Below, in pieces: positions 7,990 through 17,006 of a DNA stretch of 36,651 bases; the first letter of the stretch is position 1, and every line of letters starts with the position of its first letter. The DNA is from Verrucomicrobiota bacterium (GTDB lineage: Bacteria; Verrucomicrobiota; Verrucomicrobiia; Limisphaerales; UBA9464). The DNA is taken from positions 1 to 36,651 of the forward strand of contig VHCX01000034.1 in the NCBI GenBank assembly GCA_016871615.1, given 5' to 3'. Under the pieces are notes generated by a model that saw only the letters and a program-made list of their open reading frames with translations, was not told the DNA's origin and ran no database searches. A program made the position numbers and the translations under genes.

Positions 7990-8769
7990 TCAGAGGAGCG
8001 AGGCCGAGTCGGCGTCGATCAGCAGGACGGCCGCCGGGTTGCGCCGCAGGATCGAGGCCGGGCACAGCGAGTTCACCGGCCCCTGGAGCAGGTTCTTCAC
8101 GGGCATGGCCTTGCGCTTCTCCGGGGCCACGCAGACCACGCGACGGGCGGTCATCAGGGCCGGCAGCGTGAGCGTGATGGCGTAGGGGGGCACCGCCTCG
8201 AGCGAGGGGAAATGCCCCTCCTTGACCTGCTGCATCTTGCACGCGTCGTCGAGCCGCACCAGCTTCACCCATTCGCTGTCGTCCAGGCGTGCGACATGGG
8301 GATCGTTGAAGGCCAGATGCCCGTTCTCACCCACGCCGAGGCAGCACAGGTCGATGGCCTGAGCCTGCAGCAGCGCGGTGTAGCGGGCGCATTCCACGTG
8401 CGGCAGGTCGCAGTCGCCGTGGATGTAGTGGAAGGCCTTCGGCTTCACCAGCGACTCGATCCGATGCTTCATGTAGTGCCGGAAACTCGCCGGGTGGTCG
8501 GCCGGGATGCCCAGGTACTCGTCCATGTGGAAGAGCGTCACCTTGGACCAGTCGATGCCGCCCAGCTCCACGAGGTTCTTCAGGAACTGGATCTGCGAAT
8601 TGCCGGTGGCCAGGATGGCGGCCGCCGAACCATTGCGGGCGATGGTGTCCGCCAGATGATTGCGGACATCGAGCGCCACGTGGGCGGCGAGGTCGGGCTG
8701 GCTGGCGAAGACATGGACGTCCAGGGCGTCGGCCTTGAACGAGCGGACCGGTGCGTGCGTTGAGGTCAT
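7990..8769 (-). CDS. nagB: Glucosamine-6-phosphate deaminase
   Basis: Cytoplasmic enzyme turning glucosamine-6-phosphate into fructose-6-phosphate and ammonia, the last step in amino-sugar and cell-wall sugar catabolism. In 259 residues it shows the phosphate-binding stretch AAILATGNSQ (50-59), the catalytic acid region FHMDEYLGI (D83, E84), and GVGENGHLAFNDP with the ring-opening His151. The family more often has G(A/E)DGHIAFNEP at the last motif. Length and domain order are normal. It leads the nagB-ruvX-truA set. The sugar-type ABC ATPase gene ends 99 bp upstream on the same strand, which may link it to sugar uptake. Confidence 0.93.
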   Translation of the reverse strand: MTSTHAPVRSFKADALDVHVFASQPDLAAHVALDVRNHLADTIARNGSAAAILATGNSQIQFLKNLVELGGIDWSKVTLFHMDEYLGIPADHPASFRHYMKHRIESLVKPKAFHYIHGDCDLPHVECARYTALLQAQAIDLCCLGVGENGHLAFNDPHVARLDDSEWVKLVRLDDACKMQQVKEGHFPSLEAVPPYAITLTLPALMTARRVVCVAPEKRKAMPVKNLLQGPVNSLCPASILRRNPAAVLLIDADSASLL

Positions 8770-8868
8770 TGATCCCCCTCACCATGGCCCGACTCGTGCC
8801 GGAGGACAAGGACCGGCCGGAGCCGTGTACGTCCCACCCAGGGGAAACCCGACCCGCCGCCGGACCGC

Positions 8869-10356
8869 TCAAGCCCCCTCGACGGCCGCGGCCAGCAGCG
8901 ACTCCTCGCACCACTCCACGGCGGGCCTCAGCGCCACGAGCCGACCCCGATGGAACACCCCGATGGTGTCGCAGACGCCCAGGAGTTCGGGCAGGTAGCT
9001 GCTGGCCATGACCACGGCCCGGCCCGCCGAGGCGGCCGCGTCGATCTGCCGGTAGAGGTGCACCTTGCTGCCCACATCAATCCCCCGGGTCGGCTCGTCG
9101 AGCAGCAGCACCTGCGACCCATGATACATCAGCCGACCGAAGGCCACCTTCTGCTGGTTGCCCCCGGACAACTCCCCGACCGTCTGCGTCGGACCATGGG
9201 CGCGGATGTCCAGGGGCTCCATCCACGAGCGCGCCTCCCGCCGTTCCGAGGGCGGATGCCAGAACCCCCACCGGACCAGCGCCCCCGGCCGGGTGATGAG
9301 GAGGTTTTCCGCGACGCTCCGGGCCAGCAGCAGACCGTCGTCCTTCCGGTTCTCGCTCAGGAATCCCAGGCCCGCCTGCCACCGCTCGCGCGGCGAACGG
9401 CCCGACAGGTCGACATCATTCAGGCGGACTTCCCCCGACCGCGCCGCATCGAGGCCGAACGCCGCCCGCAGGGTCTCGGTCCGACCGGCGCCGACGAGAC
9501 CGAAGAGCCCGAGCACCTCGCCCTCGCGCAGGCGGAAGCTCACCTCCCGCGGCTTGTCGACACCCCCGAGGGCGCGGACGTCGAGCACCACCCGGCCCGG
9601 TGAACGCGGGCTCCGGGGATACAGCTCGTGGACGTCCCGGCCGACCATGGTCCGGATCAGGGTGCTGTTCGGGGTGTCGGCGAGATCGCCCGAGGCCACG
9701 CTCGCCCCGTCGCGCAGCACGGTGAATCGCGAGCAGACGCGGCGCGATTCCTCGAGGAAATGCGACACGTACAGCAGGCTGACGTCCTCGGCGCGCAACC
9801 GGTCCAGGACGGCGAAGAGGTGCTCGGTGTCGGCACGGGTCAGGCTGGAGGTCGGCTCGTCAAGGATCAGCACCCGGGGCTTCGACCGCAGGGCCCGGGC
9901 GATCTCCACCAGCTGCTGCTGGGCGATGGGGAGTTCCCCGGAGACGGCATCCAGCGGGATGTCCCCGGCACCCAGGTGCCGCAGGGCCTCGGTGGCCAGC
10001 GCCCGTTGGCTGGCACGATCGACCCAACCCCAGCGCGACGGCTCCTCGCCGAGCGTGATGTTCTCGGCCACCGAGAGATGCGGTGCGAGGTTGAGCTCCT
10101 GGTGGATCATCGCCACCCCGGCCCGCTGGGCGGCGATCGGCCCGGCCGGCCGATAGGGCGTGCCCTCGAGGGTCATCGTGCCAGCGTCGGCCGCATGAAC
10201 GCCCCCGAGGATCCTCAGGAGCGTGCTTTTTCCCGCCCCGTTCTCGCCGATGAGCGCGTGGGCCTCGCCCGCCGCAAGCGACAGGCTGACTCCCCGCAGC
10301 GCTTGGGTGGCACCGAAGGACTTCCGGATTCCGTCGAGTTCGAGGCGGGTGGACAC
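8869..10356 (-). CDS. Sugar ABC transporter ATP-binding protein (RbsA/MglA type, two ATPase domains)
   Basis: A 495-residue protein with two fused nucleotide-binding domains, as in ribose, galactose and xylose importers of the CUT2 class. Domain 1 has Walker A GENGAGKST near 37-45, Walker B VLILDEPTSSL, and an altered signature GELPIAQQQLVEIARAL. Domain 2 has the degenerate P-loop typical of this class (GLVGAGRTE), then LSGGNQQKVAFGRLM and LLLDEPTRGID. The start codon is GTG (10354-10356). No permease or binding-protein gene lies next to it on either side, so within this window it is an orphan component. Its partners may be elsewhere, or immediate neighbours may have been lost. Confidence 0.92.
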   Translation of the reverse strand: MSTRLELDGIRKSFGATQALRGVSLSLAAGEAHALIGENGAGKSTLLRILGGVHAADAGTMTLEGTPYRPAGPIAAQRAGVAMIHQELNLAPHLSVAENITLGEEPSRWGWVDRASQRALATEALRHLGAGDIPLDAVSGELPIAQQQLVEIARALRSKPRVLILDEPTSSLTRADTEHLFAVLDRLRAEDVSLLYVSHFLEESRRVCSRFTVLRDGASVASGDLADTPNSTLIRTMVGRDVHELYPRSPRSPGRVVLDVRALGGVDKPREVSFRLREGEVLGLFGLVGAGRTETLRAAFGLDAARSGEVRLNDVDLSGRSPRERWQAGLGFLSENRKDDGLLLARSVAENLLITRPGALVRWGFWHPPSERREARSWMEPLDIRAHGPTQTVGELSGGNQQKVAFGRLMYHGSQVLLLDEPTRGIDVGSKVHLYRQIDAAASAGRAVVMASSYLPELLGVCDTIGVFHRGRLVALRPAVEWCEESLLAAAVEGA

Positions 10357-10492
10357 GGGGAAACGTCACGATCCCGGCCCGACGCATCGAGGGGGCACGT
10401 CCCCCTGGACCGGCCCGGGAATTCGTGACGAGCAACCTAGCGATCCGGGACCGGAGGCTTCAAGCTCGGCCCAGCGTCCGTCACGCCCCGCA

Positions 10493-11299
10493 ATGGAGAG
10501 CGTCCCCCCATCCACCTCCCACCCGCCGCGTCTGGGCCTCAATCGAGGCGGTTACCGGGGTGAGCAGGTCGAGGCCTCCCGCCTGATGCGCGAGATCCGG
10601 TTGGCGGCCGGGCACGCCGGGTTCTCCGAACACTCGACCGGCATCGGCGACCACGAACTGGTCTTCCTGTCACGCCTCGGTCGCCCAGGACCCCGGTTCT
10701 ACCTCTCGGCCGGCATCCATGGGGACGAACCCGCCGGACTGGTGGCCTTGCGCGACCTGATGGTCGAGGACGCCTGGCCGGCAGACCTGAACCTCGGCAT
10801 CTGTCCCTGCCTCAACCCGCAAGGCTACGCCCTGGGCACGCGCGAAAACGCCTTCGGACTTGACCTCAACCGCGACTACCGCCAACCCCGCTCCGCCGAG
10901 GTGCGCCGCCACCAGGAGTGGCTGGCCTCGCTGCCGCCCTGGGACCTGTCGATCTGCCTGCACGAGGACTGGGAAGCGCACGGGTTCTACCTCTACGAAC
11001 TGAACCCGGCCCACCTGCCATCCCTCGCCGACGCCATCCTCGACTCCGTCCGTCCCGTCTGCCCGATCGACCATTCGCCGTGGATCGACGGACGCGAGAC
11101 CACCGCGCCGGGCCTCATCCGACCCACCGTCGACCCCGCCCGGCGGCCGGACTGGCCCGAGTCGTTCTGGCTGCTCCAGAACGGCTGCCGCCAGGGCTAC
11201 ACCCTCGAAGCCCCCTCCGACTGGCCCCTCCCCACCCGCGCCCACGCCCTCCGCCTCGCCGTCCACGCCGCCGCCAAAGGGGTCGGTCCTCACTATTGA
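10493..11299 (+). CDS. M14-family zinc peptidase / AgmA-succinylglutamate desuccinylase-like protein
   Basis: A 268-residue cytoplasmic zinc hydrolase of the M14 carboxypeptidase superfamily, which includes murein tripeptide amidase (MpaA) and aspartoacylase-like enzymes. Zinc ligands are H76 and E79 in GIHGDEPAG and H157 in ICLHEDWE. Substrate-binding Asn-Arg is at 126-127 in GLDLNRDYR, and the catalytic Glu is likely E239 in GYTLEAPS. No signal peptide is seen from the ATG at 10493. The last few residues (GVGPHY) and the stop codon come from a 26-bp dispersed repeat (11279-11304), so the natural C terminus may have been replaced. Substrate is undetermined. Confidence 0.82.
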   Translation: MESVPPSTSHPPRLGLNRGGYRGEQVEASRLMREIRLAAGHAGFSEHSTGIGDHELVFLSRLGRPGPRFYLSAGIHGDEPAGLVALRDLMVEDAWPADLNLGICPCLNPQGYALGTRENAFGLDLNRDYRQPRSAEVRRHQEWLASLPPWDLSICLHEDWEAHGFYLYELNPAHLPSLADAILDSVRPVCPIDHSPWIDGRETTAPGLIRPTVDPARRPDWPESFWLLQNGCRQGYTLEAPSDWPLPTRAHALRLAVHAAAKGVGPHY

Positions 11300-11304
11300 C
11301 ACAA
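11279..11304 (+). repeat. Dispersed 26-bp element, copy 1
   Basis: Exact 26-bp match to 21671-21696, beginning GGGGTCGGTCCTCACTATTG and ending ACACAA. It overlaps the last seven codons of the M14 peptidase gene and provides its TGA (11297-11299). Confidence 0.85.
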
Positions 11305-11424
11305 CCTTCCCCTGCCGGCGCCCCTGACGGGCCGCCTGCCCATCGGCGCAGCCAGAGCCCACCAAGCCCGGCCGACGCATCGGGGCCTGCCCAAAGCCCG
11401 CCTGCGCCGCACGCGGGTCCAGCC

Positions 11425-11455
11425 CGCGTGACGCCCGCCGCAGGCGGCCTCTTTT
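11425..11455 (+). terminator. Weak hairpin plus short T-run
   Basis: Between the peptidase gene and recF, GCCCGCC and GGCGGCC flank a three-base loop (one internal mismatch), followed by CTCTTTTC. It may act as a weak intrinsic terminator for the peptidase transcript. The stem is short, so confidence is low. Confidence 0.3.
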
Positions 11456-11495
11456 CTTCGACACCCCGGGGCGGGCCTCCCACACTCCACACCCG

Positions 11496-12593
11496 ATGCA
11501 CCTGTCCCGGCTCAAGCTGCGCGACTTCCGGAATTACGCCCGGTTGGACGTCGAGTTCGGACCGGGCTGCCATGTGCTGCTGGGCGACAACGCCCAGGGC
11601 AAGACCAACATCCTTGAGGCCATCTACCTCATCGCCACCCTCCGGTCGTTCCGGGGCTGCGGCGGGGCGCAGATGATCCGGCAGGGCGCCAAGGGCTACT
11701 TCGTGGGAGGATCCGTCGTCGCTCAGGGGGTCCATGAGGTCAAGGCCTACTGGTCGCCCAAGGAACGGCGGCTCTCCCTCGACGAGCGCCCCATCCGGCG
11801 GTTGGCCGAGTATTTCGGCGTCCTGCGCGCGGTGGTGTTCTGCTCCGAGGACCTCGCCCTCGTGAAGGGGCCGGCCCAGGGCCGCCGCAGGTTCCTCGAC
11901 CTGCTGCTCGCCCAGACGGTGCCCGGGTATCTCGCCCTGCTGATGCGCTACGCCAAGGCCCTCCGGTCACGCAACGCGCTGCTCAAGCAGTCGATGGTCG
12001 ACCTCATCGAGCTGGATGGCTTCACCCGGGAGCTGGTGCTCGCGGGCGAGGCGCTGATCACCGCCAGGCGCGACTTCGTCCCGAACCTGGCCCCGCGGGT
12101 CCACGCCGCGTTCCGGCGGATCGCCTCCCAGCACGACGAGCTCACCCTGGAGTACCACCCCGGTGTGACGGGGGATTTTGCCGTCGCCCTCGCGCAGTCC
12201 CAGGCGCGCGAGCGGGTGATGAAGACCACCGTGGTCGGGCCCCACCGCGACGACCTGACCCTCCGGGTGAATGAGCGCGCCGCCGCCCCCTTCACGAGCG
12301 AGGGACAGAAGCGCACGCTGGCGATCGCGCTCAAGCTGGCGCAGGCGGAGCACCTGGCCTCGGTGCACGGCACCCCTCCCTTGCTGCTGATCGACGATGT
12401 CATGGGCGAACTGGATGCCCGACGGCGGGCGGCCTTCGTGCCGCTGCTCCAGGGAGCGTTCCGAGCCGGCGGGCAGGTGTTCATGACCTGCACGGAGGAG
12501 AACTGGCCGCGCCAACTGGATTGCGAGCTGATCCGCTGGCGGGTGCAACAGGGCCGGCTCTCGCCCGGGAACGGCGGACCCGACGAGGAATGA
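11496..12593 (+). CDS. recF: DNA replication/repair protein RecF
   Basis: An ATPase of the SMC-like ABC type that helps load RecA at single-strand gaps. In 365 residues it shows the RecF N-terminal motif LKLRDFRNYARLDVEF, Walker A GDNAQGKTN (30-38), the ABC signature TSEGQKRTLAIALKLAQ, and Walker B LLLIDDVMGELDARRR. The length is normal. The ATG at 11496 is immediately followed by the family-typical MHLSRLKLRDF. RecF often sits with dnaA/dnaN/gyrB, but here none of these is adjacent. It ends 39 bp from a convergent gene with a hairpin between. Confidence 0.95.
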   Translation: MHLSRLKLRDFRNYARLDVEFGPGCHVLLGDNAQGKTNILEAIYLIATLRSFRGCGGAQMIRQGAKGYFVGGSVVAQGVHEVKAYWSPKERRLSLDERPIRRLAEYFGVLRAVVFCSEDLALVKGPAQGRRRFLDLLLAQTVPGYLALLMRYAKALRSRNALLKQSMVDLIELDGFTRELVLAGEALITARRDFVPNLAPRVHAAFRRIASQHDELTLEYHPGVTGDFAVALAQSQARERVMKTTVVGPHRDDLTLRVNERAAAPFTSEGQKRTLAIALKLAQAEHLASVHGTPPLLLIDDVMGELDARRRAAFVPLLQGAFRAGGQVFMTCTEENWPRQLDCELIRWRVQQGRLSPGNGGPDEE

Positions 12594-12599
12594 AGCCGA

Positions 12600-12625
12600 C
12601 AGCCCGGGTGCCGCCCGGGACGCTG
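12600..12625. terminator. GC-rich hairpin at a convergent junction
   Basis: CCCGGG (12603-12608), loop TGCCG, CCCGGG (12614-12619). CAG and CTG extend the stem across a three-base bulge. It lies between the stops of recF and the minus-strand secreted protein gene. There is no T-run, so it is a termination or mRNA-end-protecting structure by position only. Confidence 0.4.
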
Positions 12626-12632
12626 GCAATCG

Positions 12633-13550
12633 TCAGCGGGCGCGCGGAGCCCCGGCCGGCGGCAGGATCGGCGCCATCGGCAGACCGCTGGTGCCCGGGG
12701 CCCCGGAGACGCGGTTGGTCCCGCCGGCCTGGGCTTCGTTGGGCGGCGACACGTCGTTCGGGCCGGGACGCCGCGTGGCCCTCACGACCGCCACGTCGCC
12801 GGTGCCGTCCACGCCGAGGATTGGCCGGCCCACCCGGGACACGTAGGTGTGCCGGATCGAGACCGTGCCATCGGGCTGGATACGGTGATGCACGAAGTCG
12901 TCGGAACCGTACTGATGGAGGATGTGCAACCGGTTCTGCGGATCGAGCGCCATGGCCGGAGGATTGAAGGAGACGACGGTGCCCAGCGGGATCACATGGT
13001 GCGTCACGGACGCCTCCGGATTGCTGATGACGGCGAAGATGCGTGCGCGCCGGAGGTAGTTGGCCTGCAGGATGGCGTACCGCCGGCGTTCACCGCCCCC
13101 GCCCACGACCCCGAATTCCCGCTCCCAAAGGACCACCCCGTGCATGATCTCCATCTCGACAGGAGCGGTCACCACATGAGTCTCGCCGGGGCCGGTGAAC
13201 ACGGTGGCCGTCACCTGGTAGCGGCCGATCTCCTCGATCCGGAACAGCGGCGTCAGGTCGAATCTCAGCGTGCCGCGGGCCCCCGTCTTGAGGGTGAAGG
13301 AGCCCGTCTCGTCCATCTCCGCCTTACGGGCCACCCCGGCGCCCGAGACGTTCTCGATGTTGAAGCGGATCCAGTCGGGCCTGTCCCCGAGGCGAAGCGG
13401 GGCCCCGGTGAAGTTGGCGATGCGGACCTTGACCTCTGCCTTCTCGCCCGGGAGGAACTTGTCCTGCTCGAACTCCAGCTTCACGTCCACCTGGGCCCGG
13501 GCCACCAGCGCGAGCAGGAACAACGGAAACCAACGAAAGAGACGGTGCAC
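12633..13550 (-). CDS. Secreted protein of unknown function
   Basis: A 305-residue protein that begins with a GTG codon (13548-13550) and the signal peptide MHRLFRWFPLFLLALVARAQ. The mature N terminus (VDVKLEFEQDKFLPGEKAEVKVRI) reads like an immunoglobulin-like beta-sandwich of the kind that caps larger secreted proteins, followed by about 130 residues of beta-rich sequence with repeated short segments (LDPQNRLHILHQYG, GTVSIRHTYVSRVG). The C-terminal 40 residues are rich in Pro, Gly and Ala and are probably disordered. I do not recognise the family. The LamG-fold gene lies 47 bp upstream on the same strand, so the two may form an envelope-protein operon. Confidence 0.75.
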   Translation of the reverse strand: MHRLFRWFPLFLLALVARAQVDVKLEFEQDKFLPGEKAEVKVRIANFTGAPLRLGDRPDWIRFNIENVSGAGVARKAEMDETGSFTLKTGARGTLRFDLTPLFRIEEIGRYQVTATVFTGPGETHVVTAPVEMEIMHGVVLWEREFGVVGGGGERRRYAILQANYLRRARIFAVISNPEASVTHHVIPLGTVVSFNPPAMALDPQNRLHILHQYGSDDFVHHRIQPDGTVSIRHTYVSRVGRPILGVDGTGDVAVVRATRRPGPNDVSPPNEAQAGGTNRVSGAPGTSGLPMAPILPPAGAPRAR

Positions 13551-13597
13551 GACTCAGAGTCTAGTGGGCGGGTCCGCTCTTGGGAAGGACCGTGCGG

Positions 13598-14470
13598 TCA
13601 CCGGCGCCTGCGATGCAGGTCGGCCACCCCGCCGGGCAGGCGGTGGAGCGCCGCGACCTCGTCGGCAGAAAGGGCCCGGTCGAAGACAGCCAAGTCATCC
13701 ATCCAGCCCGTGTATCCCAATCCCAGCATCATCACCACCTCCTCCGCCTTCCAGGTGTAGGTGTGGTTCCGCTCGGTCAACGAGCCGGCCGGCTGGCCGT
13801 CCAGATACAACGCCACCTTCCCGTCGGCGCGCCCCGAGTTGAACCGGTCGAGGGTGAAGACCACCTGATGCCATTCCTCCCGACGGAACGGCGGCCGGGT
13901 GACCACCACCAGGGGCTTCTCGGCCAGCGGCATCTTGTCCCAGTCGCGACCCTCCGGGTTCCACACCTTCTTGTCCGCATAGGCCCCGAGGCGCAGGTGC
14001 TTGGGAAGATCCTCCGGCGTGAACTCGACGAACAGGGCCGCGTCGTCCCAGGCCTTGGAGGTGATCTGGATGACGTCGGAGTATTCCTTGGGGATGTCGA
14101 GTTCGGGGGTCGTCCTCAGCCAGAACGCCACGGTCGCGGACCAGGTGTTGGAGCTCCACGGGAAGTTGCCAGCGGCCCGGAAACCCACCACCTGGGGGAT
14201 CTTCTTCTCGAAGCGCAGCCCACCGCCATGGCGCCCCCCCTTGGGATCGATCCAGACGGCCCCGTTGGTCGGCAGGCCGGGCGAGGTGGCCCTGGGGGCG
14301 TCCCACTTGGGACCGGTCTGGAACCGCCGGTCGCCGCCGCCCACGACGGCATCGGCCGTCTGGTCGAAGGGCGCGTGGAACACCAGCGACGCGGCCAGCT
14401 TGGCCGGCGCCTTGGCGGAGAGTCCGGGGGTGAGCAGGACGAGCGGGAGGATCAGTCCGAGGAAGCGCAT
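13598..14470 (-). CDS. Secreted LamG/concanavalin-like jelly-roll domain protein
   Basis: A 290-residue exported protein. The signal peptide is MRFLGLILPLVLLTPGLSA. The rest fits a LamG-like fold (Laminin_G_3 family): AVWIDPKGGRHGGGLRFEKK as an early strand pair, WSATVAFWLRTTPE in the core, EEWHQVVFTLDRFNSGRADGK and KVALYLDGQPAGSL as the diagnostic strands, and GWMDDLAVFDRALSADEVAALH at the end. Such domains bind glycans or serve as adhesive modules. The last residues are Arg-rich (HRRRR). It is divergent from mqnE, with about 100 bp between the two starts that must hold both promoters. The role in this organism is unknown. Confidence 0.85.
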   Translation of the reverse strand: MRFLGLILPLVLLTPGLSAKAPAKLAASLVFHAPFDQTADAVVGGGDRRFQTGPKWDAPRATSPGLPTNGAVWIDPKGGRHGGGLRFEKKIPQVVGFRAAGNFPWSSNTWSATVAFWLRTTPELDIPKEYSDVIQITSKAWDDAALFVEFTPEDLPKHLRLGAYADKKVWNPEGRDWDKMPLAEKPLVVVTRPPFRREEWHQVVFTLDRFNSGRADGKVALYLDGQPAGSLTERNHTYTWKAEEVVMMLGLGYTGWMDDLAVFDRALSADEVAALHRLPGGVADLHRRRR

Positions 14471-14571
14471 GGCGTGATCCTGCGCGATCGACCGCCCGCT
14501 GGGAACCCCCTTCCTGCCGGCGAATCCCGTCTGCCCGCACGCCTGAAGCCCCGGGTTGCGCCCCGCCGAGA

Positions 14572-15780
14572 ATGCTGTTTCCTAGGCCCGTGGATGTGTT
14601 CAACGGCCCCGAGGGCCTCCAGGACGTTCGGGACAAGGTGGTGGCGGGCGAGCGGCTGACCCCGGAGGACGGCCTGCGCCTGTTCCAGTCCCGGGACCTC
14701 AACGGCCTGGGCACCTTGGCCGACTTCGCCAACCGCCGCCGCAATGGCCGGAGGGCCTCCTACATTCTCAACCGCTACATCAACTACTCGAACTACTGCA
14801 TCCTGAGCTGCCAGTTCTGCGCCTTCAGCCGCAAAAAACGCGACAACGACGGATTCCAGCTCACGGAGGAGCAGATGGTCGCCAAGGCCCGGGAGGCCCT
14901 GGCGATCGGCATCACCGAGCTGCACATCGTCGGCGGACTGCACCCCTCCCTGCCCTTTTCCTACTACACGGGCTTCCTGCGCGCCCTCAAGGCCGTGGAC
15001 CCCAGGCTCCAGCTCAAGTGCTTCACGGCGGTGGAGATCCTCCACCTGGCCTGGCTAGCACGGAAGAGCGTCCGCGACACGCTGATCGAGCTGAAGGAGG
15101 CCGGCCTCGAATCGCTCACCGGAGGTGGCGCCGAGATTTTCCGCAAGGAGGTCCGGAGCAGGATCGCCACCGGCAAGGAGAGCGCCGACGAGTACCTCGC
15201 GGTGCATGACACCTGGCACGCGCTGGGAGGCCGAAGCACCTGCACGATGCTCTACGGCCATGTGGAATTGCCCGAGGACCGCATCGACCACCTGGACCAG
15301 TTGCGCCGGCAGCAGGACCGGTCGGGCGGCTTCACCGGCTTCATCCCCCTGCCCTACCAGCCCGACAACAACCGCATCCCCGTCCGCCATGGACCGAGCG
15401 GCTTCGACCAACTGCGCACGCTGGCCGTGTCGCGGCTGTACCTCGACAACATCGACCACATCACCGCCTACTGGGTGGGCATGGGGCTCAAGATGGCCCA
15501 GATCGCCCTGAGCCACGGGGCCGACGATGTGCACGGGACCATCGTGGAGGAGCACATCTTCCACATGGCCGGGGCCAGGTCGCCGCAGGGCACGGCCGAG
15601 CGCGACCTCGTACGGGCCATCCGCGAGGCCGGACGCATCCCCGTCCAGCGCAACACCTTCTACGAGCCGGTCCGCATCTGGGACGAGGCCGACGCCTCGG
15701 CGCCCTCCGACCCGTCCTACGAAGGAGCGCCGGCGGCCGAGGCATCCGCCGGGTCCCCTATCCCGTTTGCGCTGGCCTGA
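14572..15780 (+). CDS. mqnE: Aminofutalosine synthase MqnE (radical SAM)
   Basis: Radical SAM enzyme of the futalosine route to menaquinone, joining a chorismate-derived enolpyruvyl benzoate to the adenosyl group to form aminofutalosine. The cluster-binding motif is CxxxCxxC at C76, C80 and C83 (YCILSCQFCAFSRKKRD). The motif LTGGGAEIFRKEVR and the following HDTWHALGGRSTCTMLYGH distinguish MqnE from its relatives MqnC and CofH. The 402 residues include about 25 extra at the C terminus, rich in Ala, Ser and Pro. No other mqn gene lies in the window. The Shine-Dalgarno sequence is weak. A dgt gene follows after 29 bases. Confidence 0.94.
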   Translation: MLFPRPVDVFNGPEGLQDVRDKVVAGERLTPEDGLRLFQSRDLNGLGTLADFANRRRNGRRASYILNRYINYSNYCILSCQFCAFSRKKRDNDGFQLTEEQMVAKAREALAIGITELHIVGGLHPSLPFSYYTGFLRALKAVDPRLQLKCFTAVEILHLAWLARKSVRDTLIELKEAGLESLTGGGAEIFRKEVRSRIATGKESADEYLAVHDTWHALGGRSTCTMLYGHVELPEDRIDHLDQLRRQQDRSGGFTGFIPLPYQPDNNRIPVRHGPSGFDQLRTLAVSRLYLDNIDHITAYWVGMGLKMAQIALSHGADDVHGTIVEEHIFHMAGARSPQGTAERDLVRAIREAGRIPVQRNTFYEPVRIWDEADASAPSDPSYEGAPAAEASAGSPIPFALA

Positions 15781-15809
15781 GGCGCCGAGGTCGCGGACCG
15801 TCCTGCGTC

Positions 15810-16964
15810 ATGCCGGTCGACCGATCAGAGCTGCAGGCCCGGGAACACCAGTTCCTGGCCCCCTACGCGCAGCGGAGTTCCGAAAGCCGCGGCCGCGTGC
15901 ACGCCGAGGGCCCACCGACCTGGCGCACCGAGTTCCAGCGGGACCGCGACCGGGTCATCCACAGCCGGGCCTTCCGGCGACTGGAGTACAAGACCCAGGT
16001 CTTCCTCAACGGCTCGGGCGACCACCTGCGCACGCGCCTCACCCACACCATGGAGGTGGCCGCCATCAGCCGGAACATCGCCCGGGCCCTCCGCCTGAAC
16101 GAGGATCTCGCGGAGACCATCGCCCTCGCCCACGACCTTGGGCACTCGCCCATCGGTCACAAGGGCGAGTCGATGCTCGATCGGCTCATGAAGGACCACG
16201 GCGGCTTCGAGCACAACCGGCAGAGCCTGCGCGTGGTCGAGGAACTGGAGCGGAAGTATCCGCGGTTCCCGGGCCTCAACCTGACCTGGGACGTGCGTGA
16301 GGGCCTCGCCAAGCACGGGGTGGCCTTCGAGTCGGTCGACGGAACCCGCCGCCGGCGCCACCATCAGGCCTCGCTCGAGGCCCAGCTGGCCAACCTCGCC
16401 GACGAGATCGCCTACTACAGCCACGACCTTGACGACGGCCTCGACAGCAGCCTGCTCGACGAGAAGAAGCTGCTCAAGGAGGTCCAGGTCTGGGCCAAGG
16501 CCGCCCGGGCCGTGAAGCGCCAGTTCGGGGAGCTTCCCGCCGAGAGCCGGCGCTATTACACGATCCGCCAGATCATCGACCAGCAGGTCGTCGACGTGGT
16601 CCAGACCACCGAGGCCCAGGTCCTCGAGGCCGGCTTGCGCTCGGCCGACGACGTCCGCACCCACCGGCGGGCCCTGGTCCAGTACAGCCCCGAGCGCCGG
16701 CTCGAGAACCTGGAATTGCGCAAGTACCTATACCGGAACCTCTACTACCACCCGGTGGTGGCCGAGCCCAACAACCGCGCCATCCGGATGCTCAGCGAGG
16801 TCTTCCAGACCTACCTGGCGCATCCCGAGGAGCTGGGGGCCGCGGCCCGCAAACGCATCCCCGTCGACGGACTGCACCGGGCCGTCTGCGACTACGTCGC
16901 CAGCATGACCGACCGGTATCTCATCGGGGAACACCACCGGCTCTTTGGGCTGACCCTCGGCTGA
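15810..16964 (+). CDS. dgt: dGTP triphosphohydrolase
   Basis: An HD-domain metal-dependent hydrolase cleaving dGTP (and in many species other dNTPs) to the nucleoside and triphosphate, limiting dNTP pools. The 384-residue sequence has RAFRRLEYKTQVF near 54-65, the first His of the metal site in RLTHTMEVAAIS (H79), the HD pair in LAHDLGHSPIGHKGE (H108, D109) and downstream EIAYYSHDLDDG, which supplies the last metal-binding Asp. Length is that of the shorter Deinococcus/Thermus-like group rather than E. coli Dgt (505). It follows mqnE closely and precedes the TonB receptor by 42 bp. Confidence 0.93.
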   Translation: MPVDRSELQAREHQFLAPYAQRSSESRGRVHAEGPPTWRTEFQRDRDRVIHSRAFRRLEYKTQVFLNGSGDHLRTRLTHTMEVAAISRNIARALRLNEDLAETIALAHDLGHSPIGHKGESMLDRLMKDHGGFEHNRQSLRVVEELERKYPRFPGLNLTWDVREGLAKHGVAFESVDGTRRRRHHQASLEAQLANLADEIAYYSHDLDDGLDSSLLDEKKLLKEVQVWAKAARAVKRQFGELPAESRRYYTIRQIIDQQVVDVVQTTEAQVLEAGLRSADDVRTHRRALVQYSPERRLENLELRKYLYRNLYYHPVVAEPNNRAIRMLSEVFQTYLAHPEELGAAARKRIPVDGLHRAVCDYVASMTDRYLIGEHHRLFGLTLG

Positions 16965-17006
16965 ACCCCGCCCCGGGGACCCGACGGAAGGACCCCTCCA
17001 GTCTGC

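Noticed and set aside
11296-11324. TTGACA inside the 26-bp element as a -35 box
   Set aside because: No -10-like hexamer at a usable spacing in copy 1; the same six bases in copy 2 also lack a convincing partner.
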